35,425 bases of DNA from Companilactobacillus kimchiensis (GCF_001438805.1 NZ_JQCF01000029.1:1-35425), one strand, 5' to 3'. Shown: positions 26,485 to 35,395, counted from the first letter of the stretch. Notes: a model not told the origin generated them from the sequence alone. Numbers and translations: made by a program.

Positions 26485-26904
26485 ATGACAGTTGAAGTAG
26501 GAACTAAAACAGAAGGTAAAGTTACGGGAATTACAAACTTTGGGGCATTCGTTGACCTAGGTGAAGGACAAAGCGGAATGGTGCATATTAGTGAGGTCGC
26601 TGACGGTTATGTCAAAGACATTCACGATGTGTTAACTGTAGGTGATACTGTTAAAGTTTTAGTTCTTAGCGAAAAGGACCATAAAATAGCATTATCAATT
26701 AAACAAGCGTCAGATAAGCCAAAACCAAAATTTCATTCATCACATCGCTCACACGATCGTAATGATAGAAAACCACAACAGCATAAACCCGAAAGTTTTG
26801 ATGATATGATGTCTGGATACATGAAAGAAAGTGAAGACAGACTAAGTACTCTCAAGAAGAACACTGAAGGTAAACGTGGTGGTCGTGGCGGACGCCGTAG
26901 TTAA
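26485..26904 (+). CDS. yabR: S1-domain RNA-binding protein (YabR-like)
   Basis: A 139-residue protein with one S1 domain (about 1-72; GTKTEGKVTGITNFGAFVDL, GMVHISEVADGYV) and a polar, basic tail ending GRGGRGGRRS. It resembles general stress protein 13/YabR; the tail likely binds RNA. The reading frame is closed directly before the ATG at 26485, so this start is fixed, yet AAAGG is 16 nt away; a small hairpin between them (26469-26482) could shorten the distance. Confidence 0.9.
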   Translation: MTVEVGTKTEGKVTGITNFGAFVDLGEGQSGMVHISEVADGYVKDIHDVLTVGDTVKVLVLSEKDHKIALSIKQASDKPKPKFHSSHRSHDRNDRKPQQHKPESFDDMMSGYMKESEDRLSTLKKNTEGKRGGRGGRRS

Positions 26905-26917
26905 TAAAAGTTATCGG

Positions 26918-26944
26918 GGTTGGGACTTTGTCTCAGCCTTTTTT
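26918..26944 (+). terminator. yabR terminator
   Basis: A 9-bp stem (GGTTGGGAC 26918-26926, GTCTCAGCC 26930-26938) with a TTT loop and a T-run, 13 nt after yabR and before tilS. Confidence 0.88.
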
Positions 26945-26963
26945 AATTCAAAAGGAGGGCTAA

Positions 26964-28295
26964 ATGGAACTTGATAATAGGATTATAGGTACAGTTCGCA
27001 AAACTTTGAAAAAATATCAAGCTCAAAAGGTCTTAATAGCTGTTTCGGGCGGAGTCGATTCGATGGTCTTGTTAAATGTGATTGCTCAAATTTTGCCAAC
27101 TGATAAATTTGGTATCGTTAACGTTGATCATGATTTACGGCCTGAAAGTGCGGCCGAAGTTAAATTTGTTCAGGATTATTGTTTGAAAAATGATTATCAA
27201 TTTTTTACGACCAAATGGTTGAATAAACCTAATGATGATATTGGTATGGAAGCCGCGGCCAGAAAATTTCGTTATGATTTTTTTGAAGAGGTTATGAAAA
27301 ATGATAATTTTGATACGCTATTGACGGCGCATCACGGTAATGACTTGGCAGAAAATATTCTAATGAAGTTGATTCGTTCAGGAAATGCCTATGAAGTTGT
27401 TAGTTTGAAGGAACGGCGTGATTTTAATAAAAAGCAAATTGTTCGTCCCTTTTTAGATTTTGCTAAACAGGAATTATCGGAATATGCCGATATTCATAAT
27501 ATAAAACATGTTCAAGATGAAACTAATTTTGCTAACGTAACTTTACGTAATCGTCTACGAAATAATATTTTTCCTGAGTTACAAAAGGAAAATGGTCAAC
27601 TGTTAGGACATTTCCGATTCTTTGATCAACAATTGACAGCTTTGATTGAGTTGGCCAAACAACAATTTCTACAAATTGAACATTTGATGGAATTGACAGA
27701 AAATAATCAACAGATCGTGGGTTTGATCAAACCAATATTAACTTTGAATCAAGAACAACAAACTTTATTTTGGGGTAATTTTTTCACGAAGCGGCGTTTG
27801 GATATTACTGTCAGCAACCGACAAATCAATCAGATCATAGAGATTATTGTTGGCAATGATGCGAATGCCTCTGTTAATTTGGAAAATTCTTGGCAATTTA
27901 TTAGGACTTACGATCAATTTGTCGTTAAAAAAGTTCAGACACAAGATCTACGGGAACTAAAGCTGCAACTAGACCAGTCAGTGAAATTTGATAATAAACA
28001 GATGACTATTTCAGAAACCACCGATGATGAATCCTTAGCTTGGAATAAAAAGCCTCAAAAAATCACCCTAAGAACGCGTCGTGATGGTGATAAATTATTA
28101 ATATCCAATGGTCAACATCAGAAATTGAGCAAGCGATTTATAAATGAAAAAATACCTGGATATGAACGTGATAATTATTTAGTTTTATTATTTGATAATC
28201 AGATAGTTTGGGTTGAAAAAATCTATAATATGGGCGATTATTTAAAAAAAGGTAATAAACATTACAAAATTAACTTTGTTGAGGTAAAAGAATGA
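26964..28295 (+). CDS. tilS: tRNA(Ile)-lysidine synthase
   Basis: Modifies C34 of the tRNA-Ile with CAU anticodon to lysidine so that it reads AUA. The 443 residues start with the PP-loop SGGVDS (28-33), then HHGNDLAEN and the C-terminal TilS domains (ITLRTRRDGDKLL). GGAGGG lies before the ATG. The last bases overlap the hpt start (ATGA, 4 nt), so the two genes are translationally coupled, as in Bacillus. Confidence 0.96.
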   Translation: MELDNRIIGTVRKTLKKYQAQKVLIAVSGGVDSMVLLNVIAQILPTDKFGIVNVDHDLRPESAAEVKFVQDYCLKNDYQFFTTKWLNKPNDDIGMEAAARKFRYDFFEEVMKNDNFDTLLTAHHGNDLAENILMKLIRSGNAYEVVSLKERRDFNKKQIVRPFLDFAKQELSEYADIHNIKHVQDETNFANVTLRNRLRNNIFPELQKENGQLLGHFRFFDQQLTALIELAKQQFLQIEHLMELTENNQQIVGLIKPILTLNQEQQTLFWGNFFTKRRLDITVSNRQINQIIEIIVGNDANASVNLENSWQFIRTYDQFVVKKVQTQDLRELKLQLDQSVKFDNKQMTISETTDDESLAWNKKPQKITLRTRRDGDKLLISNGQHQKLSKRFINEKIPGYERDNYLVLLFDNQIVWVEKIYNMGDYLKKGNKHYKINFVEVKE

Positions 28296-28837
28296 ATTCA
28301 GATATTGAAAGAGTTTTGGTTTCCAAAGAAGAGATCGAAAAGGCTAATGAACGTCTTGGAAAAGAATTAGCTGCGGAATACCGTGGTAAAAATCCCTTGT
28401 TTGTTTGTATCTTACGTGGAGCAGCGATGTTTATGATGGACTTGGTTAAGCATCTTGATATGGAAATGGAATATGACTTTATGGATGTTTCTAGTTACGG
28501 TGGTGAAAATACTGTTACCACTGGGGATGTTAGAATTATCAAGGATTTGGATACATCGATTCGTGATCGTAATGTTGTTATCGTGGAGGATATCATCGAT
28601 ACTGGTTATACTTTGGATCGTCTGAAGGAACTTTTTGATGCCAGACATGCCAAATCAATTAAGATTGTGTCTTTCTTGGATAAACCTGCTCGTCGAATCA
28701 AACACGTTGATGTTGATTATGTTGGAGTTCAGATACCAGATGAATTCGTTGTGGGATACGGTATGGATTACAACGAACATTATCGTAATTTACCTTATGT
28801 TGGTGTTTTAAAACCAGAGGTCTATACTACAAAATAA
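28292..28837 (+). CDS. hpt: hypoxanthine phosphoribosyltransferase
   Basis: Purine salvage: turns hypoxanthine or guanine plus PRPP into IMP or GMP. The 181 residues have the PRPP-binding motif VVIVEDIIDTGYTL (95-108), FVCILRGAAMF near the N-terminus and FLDKPARR. In Bacillus the hpt (HprT) and tilS proteins together control ftsH; the same order tilS-hpt-ftsH is kept here, though ftsH has its own promoter. Confidence 0.96.
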   Translation: MNSDIERVLVSKEEIEKANERLGKELAAEYRGKNPLFVCILRGAAMFMMDLVKHLDMEMEYDFMDVSSYGGENTVTTGDVRIIKDLDTSIRDRNVVIVEDIIDTGYTLDRLKELFDARHAKSIKIVSFLDKPARRIKHVDVDYVGVQIPDEFVVGYGMDYNEHYRNLPYVGVLKPEVYTTK

Positions 28838-28860
28838 TTCAGTTAGAGTTACAATTATTA

Positions 28861-28895
28861 TTGTGTTACTGTTCACCAATGTTACAATATGTAAC
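28861..28895 (+). promoter_or_regulatory. ftsH promoter with repeated GTTAC motifs
   Basis: TTGTGT (28861-28866), a 16-nt spacer and TACAAT (28883-28888) form the promoter. The palindrome GTTACA-ATA-TGTAAC (28881-28895) covers the -10, and further GTTAC motifs stand at 28864 and 28848, about 16-17 bp apart. This looks like an operator, but I recognise no regulator. Confidence 0.5.
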
Positions 28896-28919
28896 GTCTA
28901 AGTAATTAGGAGGAAATGT

Positions 28920-31130
28920 ATGAAAAATAATCGAAATAGGTTAATCAATAATAGCCTGTTTTACATCTTGCTCTTTGTTGTTTTGGTTCTTGCAGCAAGT
29001 TGGTTTGCTGGTGGTCAATCCTCTGACCAATCAAAAACACTAAGCCAAGACCAATTCATTACACAATTGAAGCAAGGCAAAGTTAAGAACTTCAAGTTAG
29101 AACCTATTGGGGGAGCTTATCAAGTAAATGGTGAATACAAGAAGGCTCAAAAAGCTGAAACTACACGTTCTGTGTCACTATTTAGCCGTACTCAATCTAC
29201 AAGTTCTACAGAAGTAACTTCGTTTACTTCAACGGTTTTGCCTAACAATGATACGTTAAAAATGATTAATACTGCCGCAATGGCTAAGGGCGTTAAAACT
29301 ACTGCCGCTCCTAAGTCACAATCTGGACAATGGATATCATTGATTTTAACGGTGATTGTTCCATTTGCATTATTCTTCTTTATAATCTTTGCGATGATGG
29401 GCCGTGGAGGCCAAGGTGGTGGCGCCAAGGGCGTTATGAACTTTGGTAAATCCAAGGTTAAACCAGAAGATCCAAAGAAAAATAAAGTTAGATTTTCTGA
29501 TGTTGCCGGTGCTGAAGAAGAAAAGCAAGAACTTGTCGAAGTTGTTGAATTTCTAAAAGATCCAAGAAAATTTGTCTCCTTAGGTGCTAGAATACCGGCT
29601 GGTGTTCTACTAGAGGGACCTCCCGGGACTGGTAAAACTTTACTAGCTAAGGCTGTTGCTGGTGAAGCTAAAGTTCCTTTCTATTCAATCTCTGGTTCAG
29701 ATTTCGTTGAAATGTTTGTTGGTGTTGGTGCATCACGTGTTCGTGATCTATTTGAAAATGCCAAGAAAGACGCTCCATCAATCATCTTTATTGATGAAAT
29801 TGATGCCGTTGGTCGTCAACGTGGTTCTGGTACCGGTGGTGGTGGTAATGATGAACGTGAACAAACTCTTAACCAATTATTGATTGAGATGGATGGATTT
29901 ACTGGTAATGAAGGTGTCATCGTTATGGCTGCTACTAACCGTTCTGATGTCCTTGATCCTGCCTTGTTACGTCCAGGCCGTTTTGACAGAAAGATTCTTG
30001 TTGGTCGTCCTGACGTTAAGGGTCGTGAAGCTATTCTTAAAGTTCATGCTCGTAACAAACCATTTACAGATGATGTTGATTTAAAAGCTATTGCCCAACA
30101 AACTCCAGGTTTTGCTGGTGCTGATCTTGAAAACTTACTAAATGAAGCTGCTCTTGTTGCTGCTAGACGTGGTAAGCAAAAGATTGATCCATCTGATCTT
30201 GATGAAGCTGAAGATCGTGTTATTGCTGGTCCAGCTAAGAGAAATCATGTAGTTCCTGAACAAGAACGTCATACAGTTGCTTACCATGAAGCAGGACATG
30301 CTTTGATTGGTTTGGTCTTAAGTGACTCTCGTGTTGTTAGAAAGGTTACTATCGTTCCCCGTGGACGTGCCGGCGGTTATGCCATCATGCTTCCTAAGGA
30401 TGATCAAAACCTTGCAACTAAGAAGGAATTGAATGAACAGATCACTGGATTACTTGGTGGACGTACAGCCGAAGAAATTATTGTCGGTCAACCATCATCA
30501 GGTGCTTCAAATGACTTTGAACAAGCAACTCAAATTGCTCGGACAATGGTTACTGAATATGGTATGACGGATCGCTTAGGTACTGTCCAACTTGAAAAGA
30601 ATGGTCAACCATTTAGTGGTGGTAACTATCGTCAATTAGCTTCATACTCAGAAGACACTGCCACAGCGATTGATCAAGAAGTTAAACGTATTATCGATGA
30701 AGATCACGAACGTGCAAGAGAAATTATTCAATCACATCGTGAACAACATAAAATCATTGCGGAAGCTTTATTGAAGTATGAAACACTGGATGAAAAAGAA
30801 ATCTTGAGTTTATTTAATACTGGTAAGATGCCAGCTAATGATCCAAATCAAGAGTTCCCAAGTGAAAGTGCTGCTACTTTTGAACAAGCCAAGAAGGCTG
30901 CTGAAGCAAAAGATGTTGCTAGACAAAAGAATGAAGGATCAGATAAAGATGATTCTGACAAGACTGATGCAAATGATCTTGACAAAACAACTTATCCTTC
31001 AGAACAACCAGATGACAAATCAACCGTTGATACTAAATCAGATGCTGATAAGACAACTGATACTGGTTCTGATGATTCATCAAACGATTCAAATAGCAAT
31101 AATGATAATGACAATAATAAAGATAATTAA
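28920..31130 (+). CDS. ftsH: ATP-dependent membrane metalloprotease FtsH
   Basis: Hexameric membrane AAA+ protease that degrades misfolded and regulatory proteins. TM1 (about 11-29) and TM2 (about 139-160) flank an extracytoplasmic part; Walker A GPPGTGKT (233-240), Walker B IIFIDEID (288-295), zinc motif HEAGH (456-460). At 736 residues it is longer than the about 637 of Bacillus FtsH, mainly by a C-terminal tail of about 85 residues rich in Asp, Ser, Thr and Asn. AGGAGG lies 6 nt before the ATG. Confidence 0.97.
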   Translation: MKNNRNRLINNSLFYILLFVVLVLAASWFAGGQSSDQSKTLSQDQFITQLKQGKVKNFKLEPIGGAYQVNGEYKKAQKAETTRSVSLFSRTQSTSSTEVTSFTSTVLPNNDTLKMINTAAMAKGVKTTAAPKSQSGQWISLILTVIVPFALFFFIIFAMMGRGGQGGGAKGVMNFGKSKVKPEDPKKNKVRFSDVAGAEEEKQELVEVVEFLKDPRKFVSLGARIPAGVLLEGPPGTGKTLLAKAVAGEAKVPFYSISGSDFVEMFVGVGASRVRDLFENAKKDAPSIIFIDEIDAVGRQRGSGTGGGGNDEREQTLNQLLIEMDGFTGNEGVIVMAATNRSDVLDPALLRPGRFDRKILVGRPDVKGREAILKVHARNKPFTDDVDLKAIAQQTPGFAGADLENLLNEAALVAARRGKQKIDPSDLDEAEDRVIAGPAKRNHVVPEQERHTVAYHEAGHALIGLVLSDSRVVRKVTIVPRGRAGGYAIMLPKDDQNLATKKELNEQITGLLGGRTAEEIIVGQPSSGASNDFEQATQIARTMVTEYGMTDRLGTVQLEKNGQPFSGGNYRQLASYSEDTATAIDQEVKRIIDEDHERAREIIQSHREQHKIIAEALLKYETLDEKEILSLFNTGKMPANDPNQEFPSESAATFEQAKKAAEAKDVARQKNEGSDKDDSDKTDANDLDKTTYPSEQPDDKSTVDTKSDADKTTDTGSDDSSNDSNSNNDNDNNKDN

Positions 31131-31139
31131 TCAAAAAGG

Positions 31140-31163
31140 GCGACTCGAAAGAGTCGCTTTTTT
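31140..31163 (+). terminator. ftsH terminator
   Basis: A perfect GCGACTC-GAAA-GAGTCGC hairpin (31140-31157) followed by TTTTTT, 9 nt after ftsH. The hslO ribosome site begins just after it and no promoter fits between, so hslO is probably expressed by partial read-through. Confidence 0.9.
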
Positions 31164-31180
31164 GAACGGAGGAAACAGAT

Positions 31181-32062
31181 ATGACAGATACATTAACTAA
31201 AGCAATTTCCAAAGATGGTAAGTTTAGAGTTTACGTTGTTAATGCAACTGAAACAATTCAAGAGGCTCAAAAGCGTCATGATACTTGGAGAAATTCGAGT
31301 GCTGCCTTAGGAAGAACAATGATAGGATCAATTTTAGTTGCTACATCAACTCTAAAAGAGGATGAGGTTTTAACTACTAGGATTCAAGGCGATGGTCCAG
31401 TAGGTTCAATTGTAGTTGATGCCACGGCTCAAGGTAACGTTAAGGGATATATTTCTAATCCTCATGTGAGTTTAAAGGCTAGAGCAGACGGCCATATTGA
31501 TGTAAAAGCTGCAGTTGGTACTCAAGGTACTTTGAGTATTACTAAAGATCTTCATTTAAAGGCACCATTTACCGGTCAAGTACCATTAGTTTCTGGTGAA
31601 ATTGGTATGGATTTTGCCTATTATATGGCTAAATCAGAACAAATACCTTCTGCTATTGGTGTTTCGGTTTTTGTAACTCCAAATGAAGAAGTTGGCGCTG
31701 CTGGTGGTTTCTTAGTTCAAACATTGCCAGGTGCAACAGATGAAGATATTTCTAAAATCGAGGCCAACTTGAAATTGGTTCCCAATTTGTCAACTTTACT
31801 CAATGAAGGGTTAAGTAACAAAGAGGTTATGGAGAAAATTATGCATGGAATTGAAATGAAATATCTTCAAGATATGCCAGTTCAATTCAAGTGTGATTGT
31901 TCTAAGGAAAGATTTTCTAAGTCATTGGCTACTTTATCTAAAGCTGAACTACAAGCTATGATCGATGAAGACCATGGTGCTGAAGCTGTCTGCAAGTTCT
32001 GTAGTAATAAATATCAATTTAGTGAAACTGAATTGAAAGAAATTATTGCTGAAAAGAATTAA
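31181..32062 (+). CDS. hslO: redox-regulated chaperone Hsp33
   Basis: Holdase chaperone activated by oxidation. The 293 residues include the N-terminal domain (RVYVVNATETIQEAQ) and the C-terminal zinc site with Cys238, Cys240, Cys271 and Cys274 (CDC...CKFC), which release zinc and form disulfides under oxidative stress. GGAGG lies before the ATG. Bacillus has coaX between ftsH and hslO; it is absent here. Confidence 0.97.
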   Translation: MTDTLTKAISKDGKFRVYVVNATETIQEAQKRHDTWRNSSAALGRTMIGSILVATSTLKEDEVLTTRIQGDGPVGSIVVDATAQGNVKGYISNPHVSLKARADGHIDVKAAVGTQGTLSITKDLHLKAPFTGQVPLVSGEIGMDFAYYMAKSEQIPSAIGVSVFVTPNEEVGAAGGFLVQTLPGATDEDISKIEANLKLVPNLSTLLNEGLSNKEVMEKIMHGIEMKYLQDMPVQFKCDCSKERFSKSLATLSKAELQAMIDEDHGAEAVCKFCSNKYQFSETELKEIIAEKN

Positions 32063-32068
32063 TGATAT

Positions 32069-32098
32069 TTGCCATGTGAATAGATAATTTGTTATTAT
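32069..32098 (+). promoter_or_regulatory. dusB-lysS promoter
   Basis: TTGCCA (32069-32074), an 18-nt spacer and TATTAT (32093-32098), 36 nt before dusB. Confidence 0.5.
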
Positions 32099-32134
32099 TG
32101 CAAGTTGTAATTGAAAAAATTAGAGGTATAGCAC

Positions 32135-33163
32135 ATGGAATGGAAAATAGGCGACGTTACAATTCCTAATCAAATTGTCGTTGCACCTATGGCTGGGATA
32201 ACTAACTCAGCTTTTCGCGTTACTGCTAAAGAGTTTGGTGCTGGATTAGTGGTCTGTGAAATGATCAGTGATCAAGGAATCAAATATCGTAATGATAAAA
32301 CATTAGGTATGATGTTCGTTGATCCCAAAGAACATCCAGTCAGTATTCAAATTTTTGGTGGTAGCAAAGAGTCCTTAGTACAAGCCGCTCAATATGTAGC
32401 CGAAAATACTGGTGCTGATATTATCGATATCAATATGGGCTGTCCAGTTAAAAAAGTTACTAAGATTGGTGCTGGATCTAGTTGGCTTAAAGATCCTGAT
32501 AAACTATATGATGCCGTCAAAGCAGTTAATTCAGCCATTGACAAGCCATTAACTGTTAAAATGAGAACTGGTTGGGATGACGACCATATTTTAGCGGTGG
32601 AAAATGCCTTGGCTGCTCAAGAAGCTGGTGCTGCCGCAATTGCTATGCATGGACGTACGAAAGCCCAAATGTATGCCGGACATTCTAATTGGGAAACACT
32701 ACATGATGTCGCTCAACATTTAACGATTCCATTTATGGGTAATGGTGATGTTAAGACGCCTCAGGATGCTAAAACTATGATTGATGAAGTTGGTGCCGAT
32801 GCTGTAATGGTGGGACGTGCTGTTCTGGGTAACTTGTGGCGCTTGAATGAAATGAATCATTATTTAGAAACTGGAGAGTTACTTCCAGATCCAACAGTTG
32901 AAGAAAAAATTAATATAGCTAAACTTCAACTCCAACGTCTGGTAGACTTAAAAGGTGAGCATGTTGGTGTTCCAGAATTTCGTCAACAGGCAGCATATTA
33001 TCTAAAGGGAATTCCCTATGCTGTCAGGACACGTGCTAAAGTAATGGAAGAAGATTCCATGCAAGAAGTTTTTGACACATTAGATCAATTTGTTGAAAGT
33101 TACGAAAAACGAGAAGCGAGATCTTCAAAAAATTTCGTAGACAGGGGGAAAAATTTTGAGTAA
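32135..33163 (+). CDS. dusB: tRNA-dihydrouridine synthase DusB
   Basis: FMN-dependent reduction of uridine to dihydrouridine in tRNA. The 342 residues form a TIM barrel with [13 protein letters not shown], the catalytic Cys103 in [25 protein letters not shown] and GNGDV. AGAGG precedes the ATG. The stop overlaps the lysS start by 8 nt, so dusB and lysS form a coupled pair, as at the Bacillus yacF-lysS locus. Confidence 0.96.
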   Translation: MEWKIGDVTIPNQIVVAPMAGITNSAFRVTAKEFGAGLVVCEMISDQGIKYRNDKTLGMMFVDPKEHPVSIQIFGGSKESLVQAAQYVAENTGADIIDINMGCPVKKVTKIGAGSSWLKDPDKLYDAVKAVNSAIDKPLTVKMRTGWDDDHILAVENALAAQEAGAAAIAMHGRTKAQMYAGHSNWETLHDVAQHLTIPFMGNGDVKTPQDAKTMIDEVGADAVMVGRAVLGNLWRLNEMNHYLETGELLPDPTVEEKINIAKLQLQRLVDLKGEHVGVPEFRQQAAYYLKGIPYAVRTRAKVMEEDSMQEVFDTLDQFVESYEKREARSSKNFVDRGKNFE

Positions 33164-34706
33164 CGAGAATAAGAAGAAGCAACTGACTAAAGAAGATATA
33201 AAAAAGGCCAGAGTTATGAATGACCAATTGAAGGTCAGACGCGATAAATTACAAGAACTTTATGATGAAGGCGTTGATCCATTTGGTGCCAGATTTGAAA
33301 GAACTGCTTTAGCCCAAGAAATTCATGATAAGTATGGTGATGAGGATAAGGAAACTCTTGAAGAACAAGAACTTCCTGTTGTAATTGCTGGACGTATGAT
33401 GACTAAACGTGGAAAAGGTAAAGTTGGTTTTGCCGATATCCGTGATAGATCTGGTAAGATTCAAATTTATGTTCGTAAAGATGTTGTTGGCGAAGAAAAT
33501 TATCATATTTTCAAACGTTCAGATATCGGTGATCACTTAGGTCTTCACGGTGAAATCATGAAAACAGATATGGGTGAACTTACAGTTAAAGTAACTCACG
33601 TTACAATGTTAGCTAAGTCATTACGTCCATTACCTGATAAATTCCATGGTTTAACAAATGTTGAACAAATTTATCGTCAAAGATATTTGGATTTAATTGC
33701 TAACCCAGATAGTTTTGATCGTTTCAAGAAACGTACTAAGATTATTTCAGCTATTCGTGAATATTTAGATGGTGAAGGTTTCATGTCTGTTGAAACTCCT
33801 GTCTTGAATACTCAAGCTGGTGGTGCAAGTGCTCGTCCATTTATTACTCACCACAATGCCTTGAATATGGAAATGTATCTTCGTATTGCCCTCGAATTAC
33901 CTCTAAAGAGATTAATCGTTGGTGGTTTTGAACGTGTTTACGAAATTGGTCGTGCTTTCCGTAATGAAGGTTTGGATACACAACATAACCCTGAATATAC
34001 TTCACTAGAAACATACGCTGCCTACTGGAATATGTTTGATGTTATGAAAGAAGTCGAAGGTATGTTCAGACATGCTGCTGACAAAGCTAATGGAACACAA
34101 ATGGTTACATACCAAGGTGAAGAAATTGATTTAAGCAAACCTTTCAAACGTATCAAAATGGTTGATGCTATCAAGGAACAAACTGGTATTGACTTCAGTG
34201 TTGATATGGATCTTGAACAAGCTCGTAAGTTAGCTGACGACAAACACGTTCACTATGAAGAATTCTGGGGCGTTGGTCATATCATCGCTGAATTCTTTGA
34301 AGAGTTCGTTGAAGATACTCTAAAGGAACCTACATTCGTTTACGAATATCCTTTGGAAGTTTCTCCATTAGCTAAGAAGAGTCAAGATAACCCTAACTTT
34401 ACCGATCGTTTTGAAGTTTATATCTTAGGTCACGAATTTGGTAATGCCTTTACTGAATTGAATGACCCTATTGATCAAAAGGAACGTTTTGAAGCTCAAG
34501 CTAAAGAACGTGAAAATGGTAATGATGAAGCTGAACATATCGATAACGATTATGTTGAAGCACTCGAATATGGTATGCCACCAACAGGTGGACTAGGTAT
34601 CGGTGTTGACCGTTTGGTTATGTTACTTACTGATGCACCATCAATTCGTGATGTTATCTTGTTCCCAACTATGAGACCAGAAGACAATTCTAATAACGAA
34701 GAATAA
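33156..34706 (+). CDS. lysS: lysyl-tRNA synthetase (class II)
   Basis: Charges tRNA-Lys. The 516 residues have an N-terminal OB-fold anticodon-binding domain (about 70-170) and the class II core with motif 2 ([14 protein letters not shown]) and motif 3 (GLGIGVDRL). Start TTG at 33156 inside the dusB end, with AGGGGGAA 6 nt upstream. No T-box leader is possible at this place because the start overlaps dusB. The acidic C-terminus ends [10 protein letters not shown]. Confidence 0.97.
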   Translation: MSNENKKKQLTKEDIKKARVMNDQLKVRRDKLQELYDEGVDPFGARFERTALAQEIHDKYGDEDKETLEEQELPVVIAGRMMTKRGKGKVGFADIRDRSGKIQIYVRKDVVGEENYHIFKRSDIGDHLGLHGEIMKTDMGELTVKVTHVTMLAKSLRPLPDKFHGLTNVEQIYRQRYLDLIANPDSFDRFKKRTKIISAIREYLDGEGFMSVETPVLNTQAGGASARPFITHHNALNMEMYLRIALELPLKRLIVGGFERVYEIGRAFRNEGLDTQHNPEYTSLETYAAYWNMFDVMKEVEGMFRHAADKANGTQMVTYQGEEIDLSKPFKRIKMVDAIKEQTGIDFSVDMDLEQARKLADDKHVHYEEFWGVGHIIAEFFEEFVEDTLKEPTFVYEYPLEVSPLAKKSQDNPNFTDRFEVYILGHEFGNAFTELNDPIDQKERFEAQAKERENGNDEAEHIDNDYVEALEYGMPPTGGLGIGVDRLVMLLTDAPSIRDVILFPTMRPEDNSNNEE

Positions 34707-34777
34707 AAGATTTATTTTAAAAGAGTGGGACGTAACAAGTTCAGTTCTTGAACGTAAACTAACAGAATTATCGTTAT
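34707..34777. other. gene-free stretch after lysS
   Basis: No gene and no strong terminator directly after lysS. It starts with GAGTGGGACG (34723-34732), a sequence type often seen at repeat ends in LAB, and a small hairpin GTTCA/TTGAAC follows near 34738-34752. It may be the left part of the repeat that follows. Confidence 0.35.
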
Positions 34778-34930
34778 GATGCCGCTCTCCACAAGGAAGA
34801 AAAAACGGCTGGAACATAGCGGGCACAACTTGGAACCTATCATCAATGCACAAGGCATTGACAATAGTTTTCAAGCTTGGCCTTTTACTAATCCGGCAAG
34901 ATCAGCCGAATAAGTAAAATCTCGCTATTG
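34778..34930. repeat. intergenic repeat, copy B (long form)
   Basis: Homologous to 15553-15650 (see there) with about 55 extra bases in the middle, which hold a perfect 7-bp hairpin TCAATGC/GCATTGA (34843-34849, 34855-34861). The core stem CGGC (34894-34897) with GCCG (34905-34908) is matched in copy A by CGGT/GCCG, so pairing is kept. The minus strand encodes NSEILLIRLILPD before a stop at 34890-34888. Either a mobile intergenic repeat or a structured RNA. Confidence 0.75.
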
Positions 34931-35056
34931 AGCCATTTTTTCTTCCTTGCTCCGAGCTAGTTGGTTGGTTTCTGTATTGTGTAATTGAGAACTATTTTTA
35001 TGTTACCGACTTTAAATAGATATTTAGTATTAAAATTTATCTTTCTAAGAATAAGG

Positions 35057-35100
35057 AAAAGCCTGTATTGACTGAAAATATCAGTTAATACAGGCTTTTT
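35057..35100 (+). terminator. strong terminator without an adjacent gene
   Basis: A stem of about 15-18 bp (35060-35074 with 35082-35096, flanking A-T pairs, one G-U) with a 7-nt loop, followed by Ts. It lies 350 nt after lysS; either it ends the lysS transcript with a long 3' UTR or it ends an RNA made from the repeat region. Confidence 0.85.
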
Positions 35101-35228
35101 GAGTTAAAAATATGTTTTTCATTAACAGAAACAAATAGTAAAAGTGTTAATTTTTATGGAAGACGGGAAGTTAAGGTAACTTCTGCTCGAACCAATAAAA
35201 AAATATTTCAAAATACTTAAAAAATTTA
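35101..35228. other. gene-free stretch before the tRNA promoter
   Basis: It holds the 20-nt block 35149-35168 shared with 15711-15730 and a perfect 7-bp hairpin GAAGTTA-AGG-TAACTTC (35167-35183). No coding frame is seen. The AT-rich stretch 35195-35228 directly upstream of the tRNA promoter could act as an UP element. Confidence 0.4.
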
Positions 35229-35258
35229 TTGACTTGGTTTATATGCAAAAGGTATACT
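35229..35258 (+). promoter_or_regulatory. promoter of the tRNA cluster
   Basis: TTGACT (35229-35234), an 18-nt spacer and TATACT (35253-35258), with an AT-rich upstream stretch. The transcript would start near 35265, just before a small GTTTC-AAAC-GAAAC hairpin (35268-35281). Confidence 0.75.
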
Positions 35259-35287
35259 AATATAGTTGTTTCAAACGAAACAGTCAT

Positions 35288-35360
35288 GGAGGATTAGCTC
35301 AGCTGGGAGAGCATCTGCCTTACAAGCAGGAGGTCACAGGTTCGATCCCTGTATCCTCCA
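35288..35360 (+). tRNA. tRNA-Val (anticodon UAC)
   Basis: A complete 73-nt cloverleaf: acceptor GGAGGAT/ATCCTCC, D arm TAGCTCAGCTGGGAGAGC, anticodon stem TCTGC/GCAGG with loop CTTACAA (anticodon TAC, reads GUA), T arm ACAGG-TTCGATC-CCTGT, discriminator A. CCA is not encoded and must be added. It is first in a tRNA cluster placed after lysS. Confidence 0.97.
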
Positions 35361-35380
35361 TTAAGCAAAATGCTTAATGG
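35358..35380 (+). other. hairpin overlapping the tRNA-Val 3' end
   Basis: CCATTAAGCA (35358-35367) and TGCTTAATGG (35371-35380) form a perfect 10-bp stem with an AAA loop. It uses the last two acceptor-stem bases and the discriminator of tRNA-Val, so it competes with the folded tRNA. No T-run follows, so it is not a terminator; a processing signal is possible. Confidence 0.7.
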
Positions 35381-35395
35381 ATCTAATTAAGTTTT

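Noticed and set aside
28288-28298. Frameshift between tilS and hpt
   Set aside because: Both proteins are full length; the 4-nt ATGA overlap is ordinary translational coupling.
28838-28919. CIRCE or CtsR operator upstream of ftsH
   Set aside because: Neither the CIRCE inverted repeat nor the CtsR heptad repeat is present.
30838-31200. Plus-strand 120-codon frame in the ftsH tail
   Set aside because: Product of the repetitive GAT/AAT codons of the FtsH tail read in another frame; Ile/Met/Leu-rich nonsense.
33100-33160. T-box or other aminoacyl-tRNA leader before lysS
   Set aside because: lysS starts inside dusB, so there is no leader region.
34641-34874. Minus-strand 77-codon frame after lysS
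   Set aside because: It overlaps the end of lysS, has no ribosome site and runs through the repeat; only the repeat-related peptide frame is reported, as a finding.
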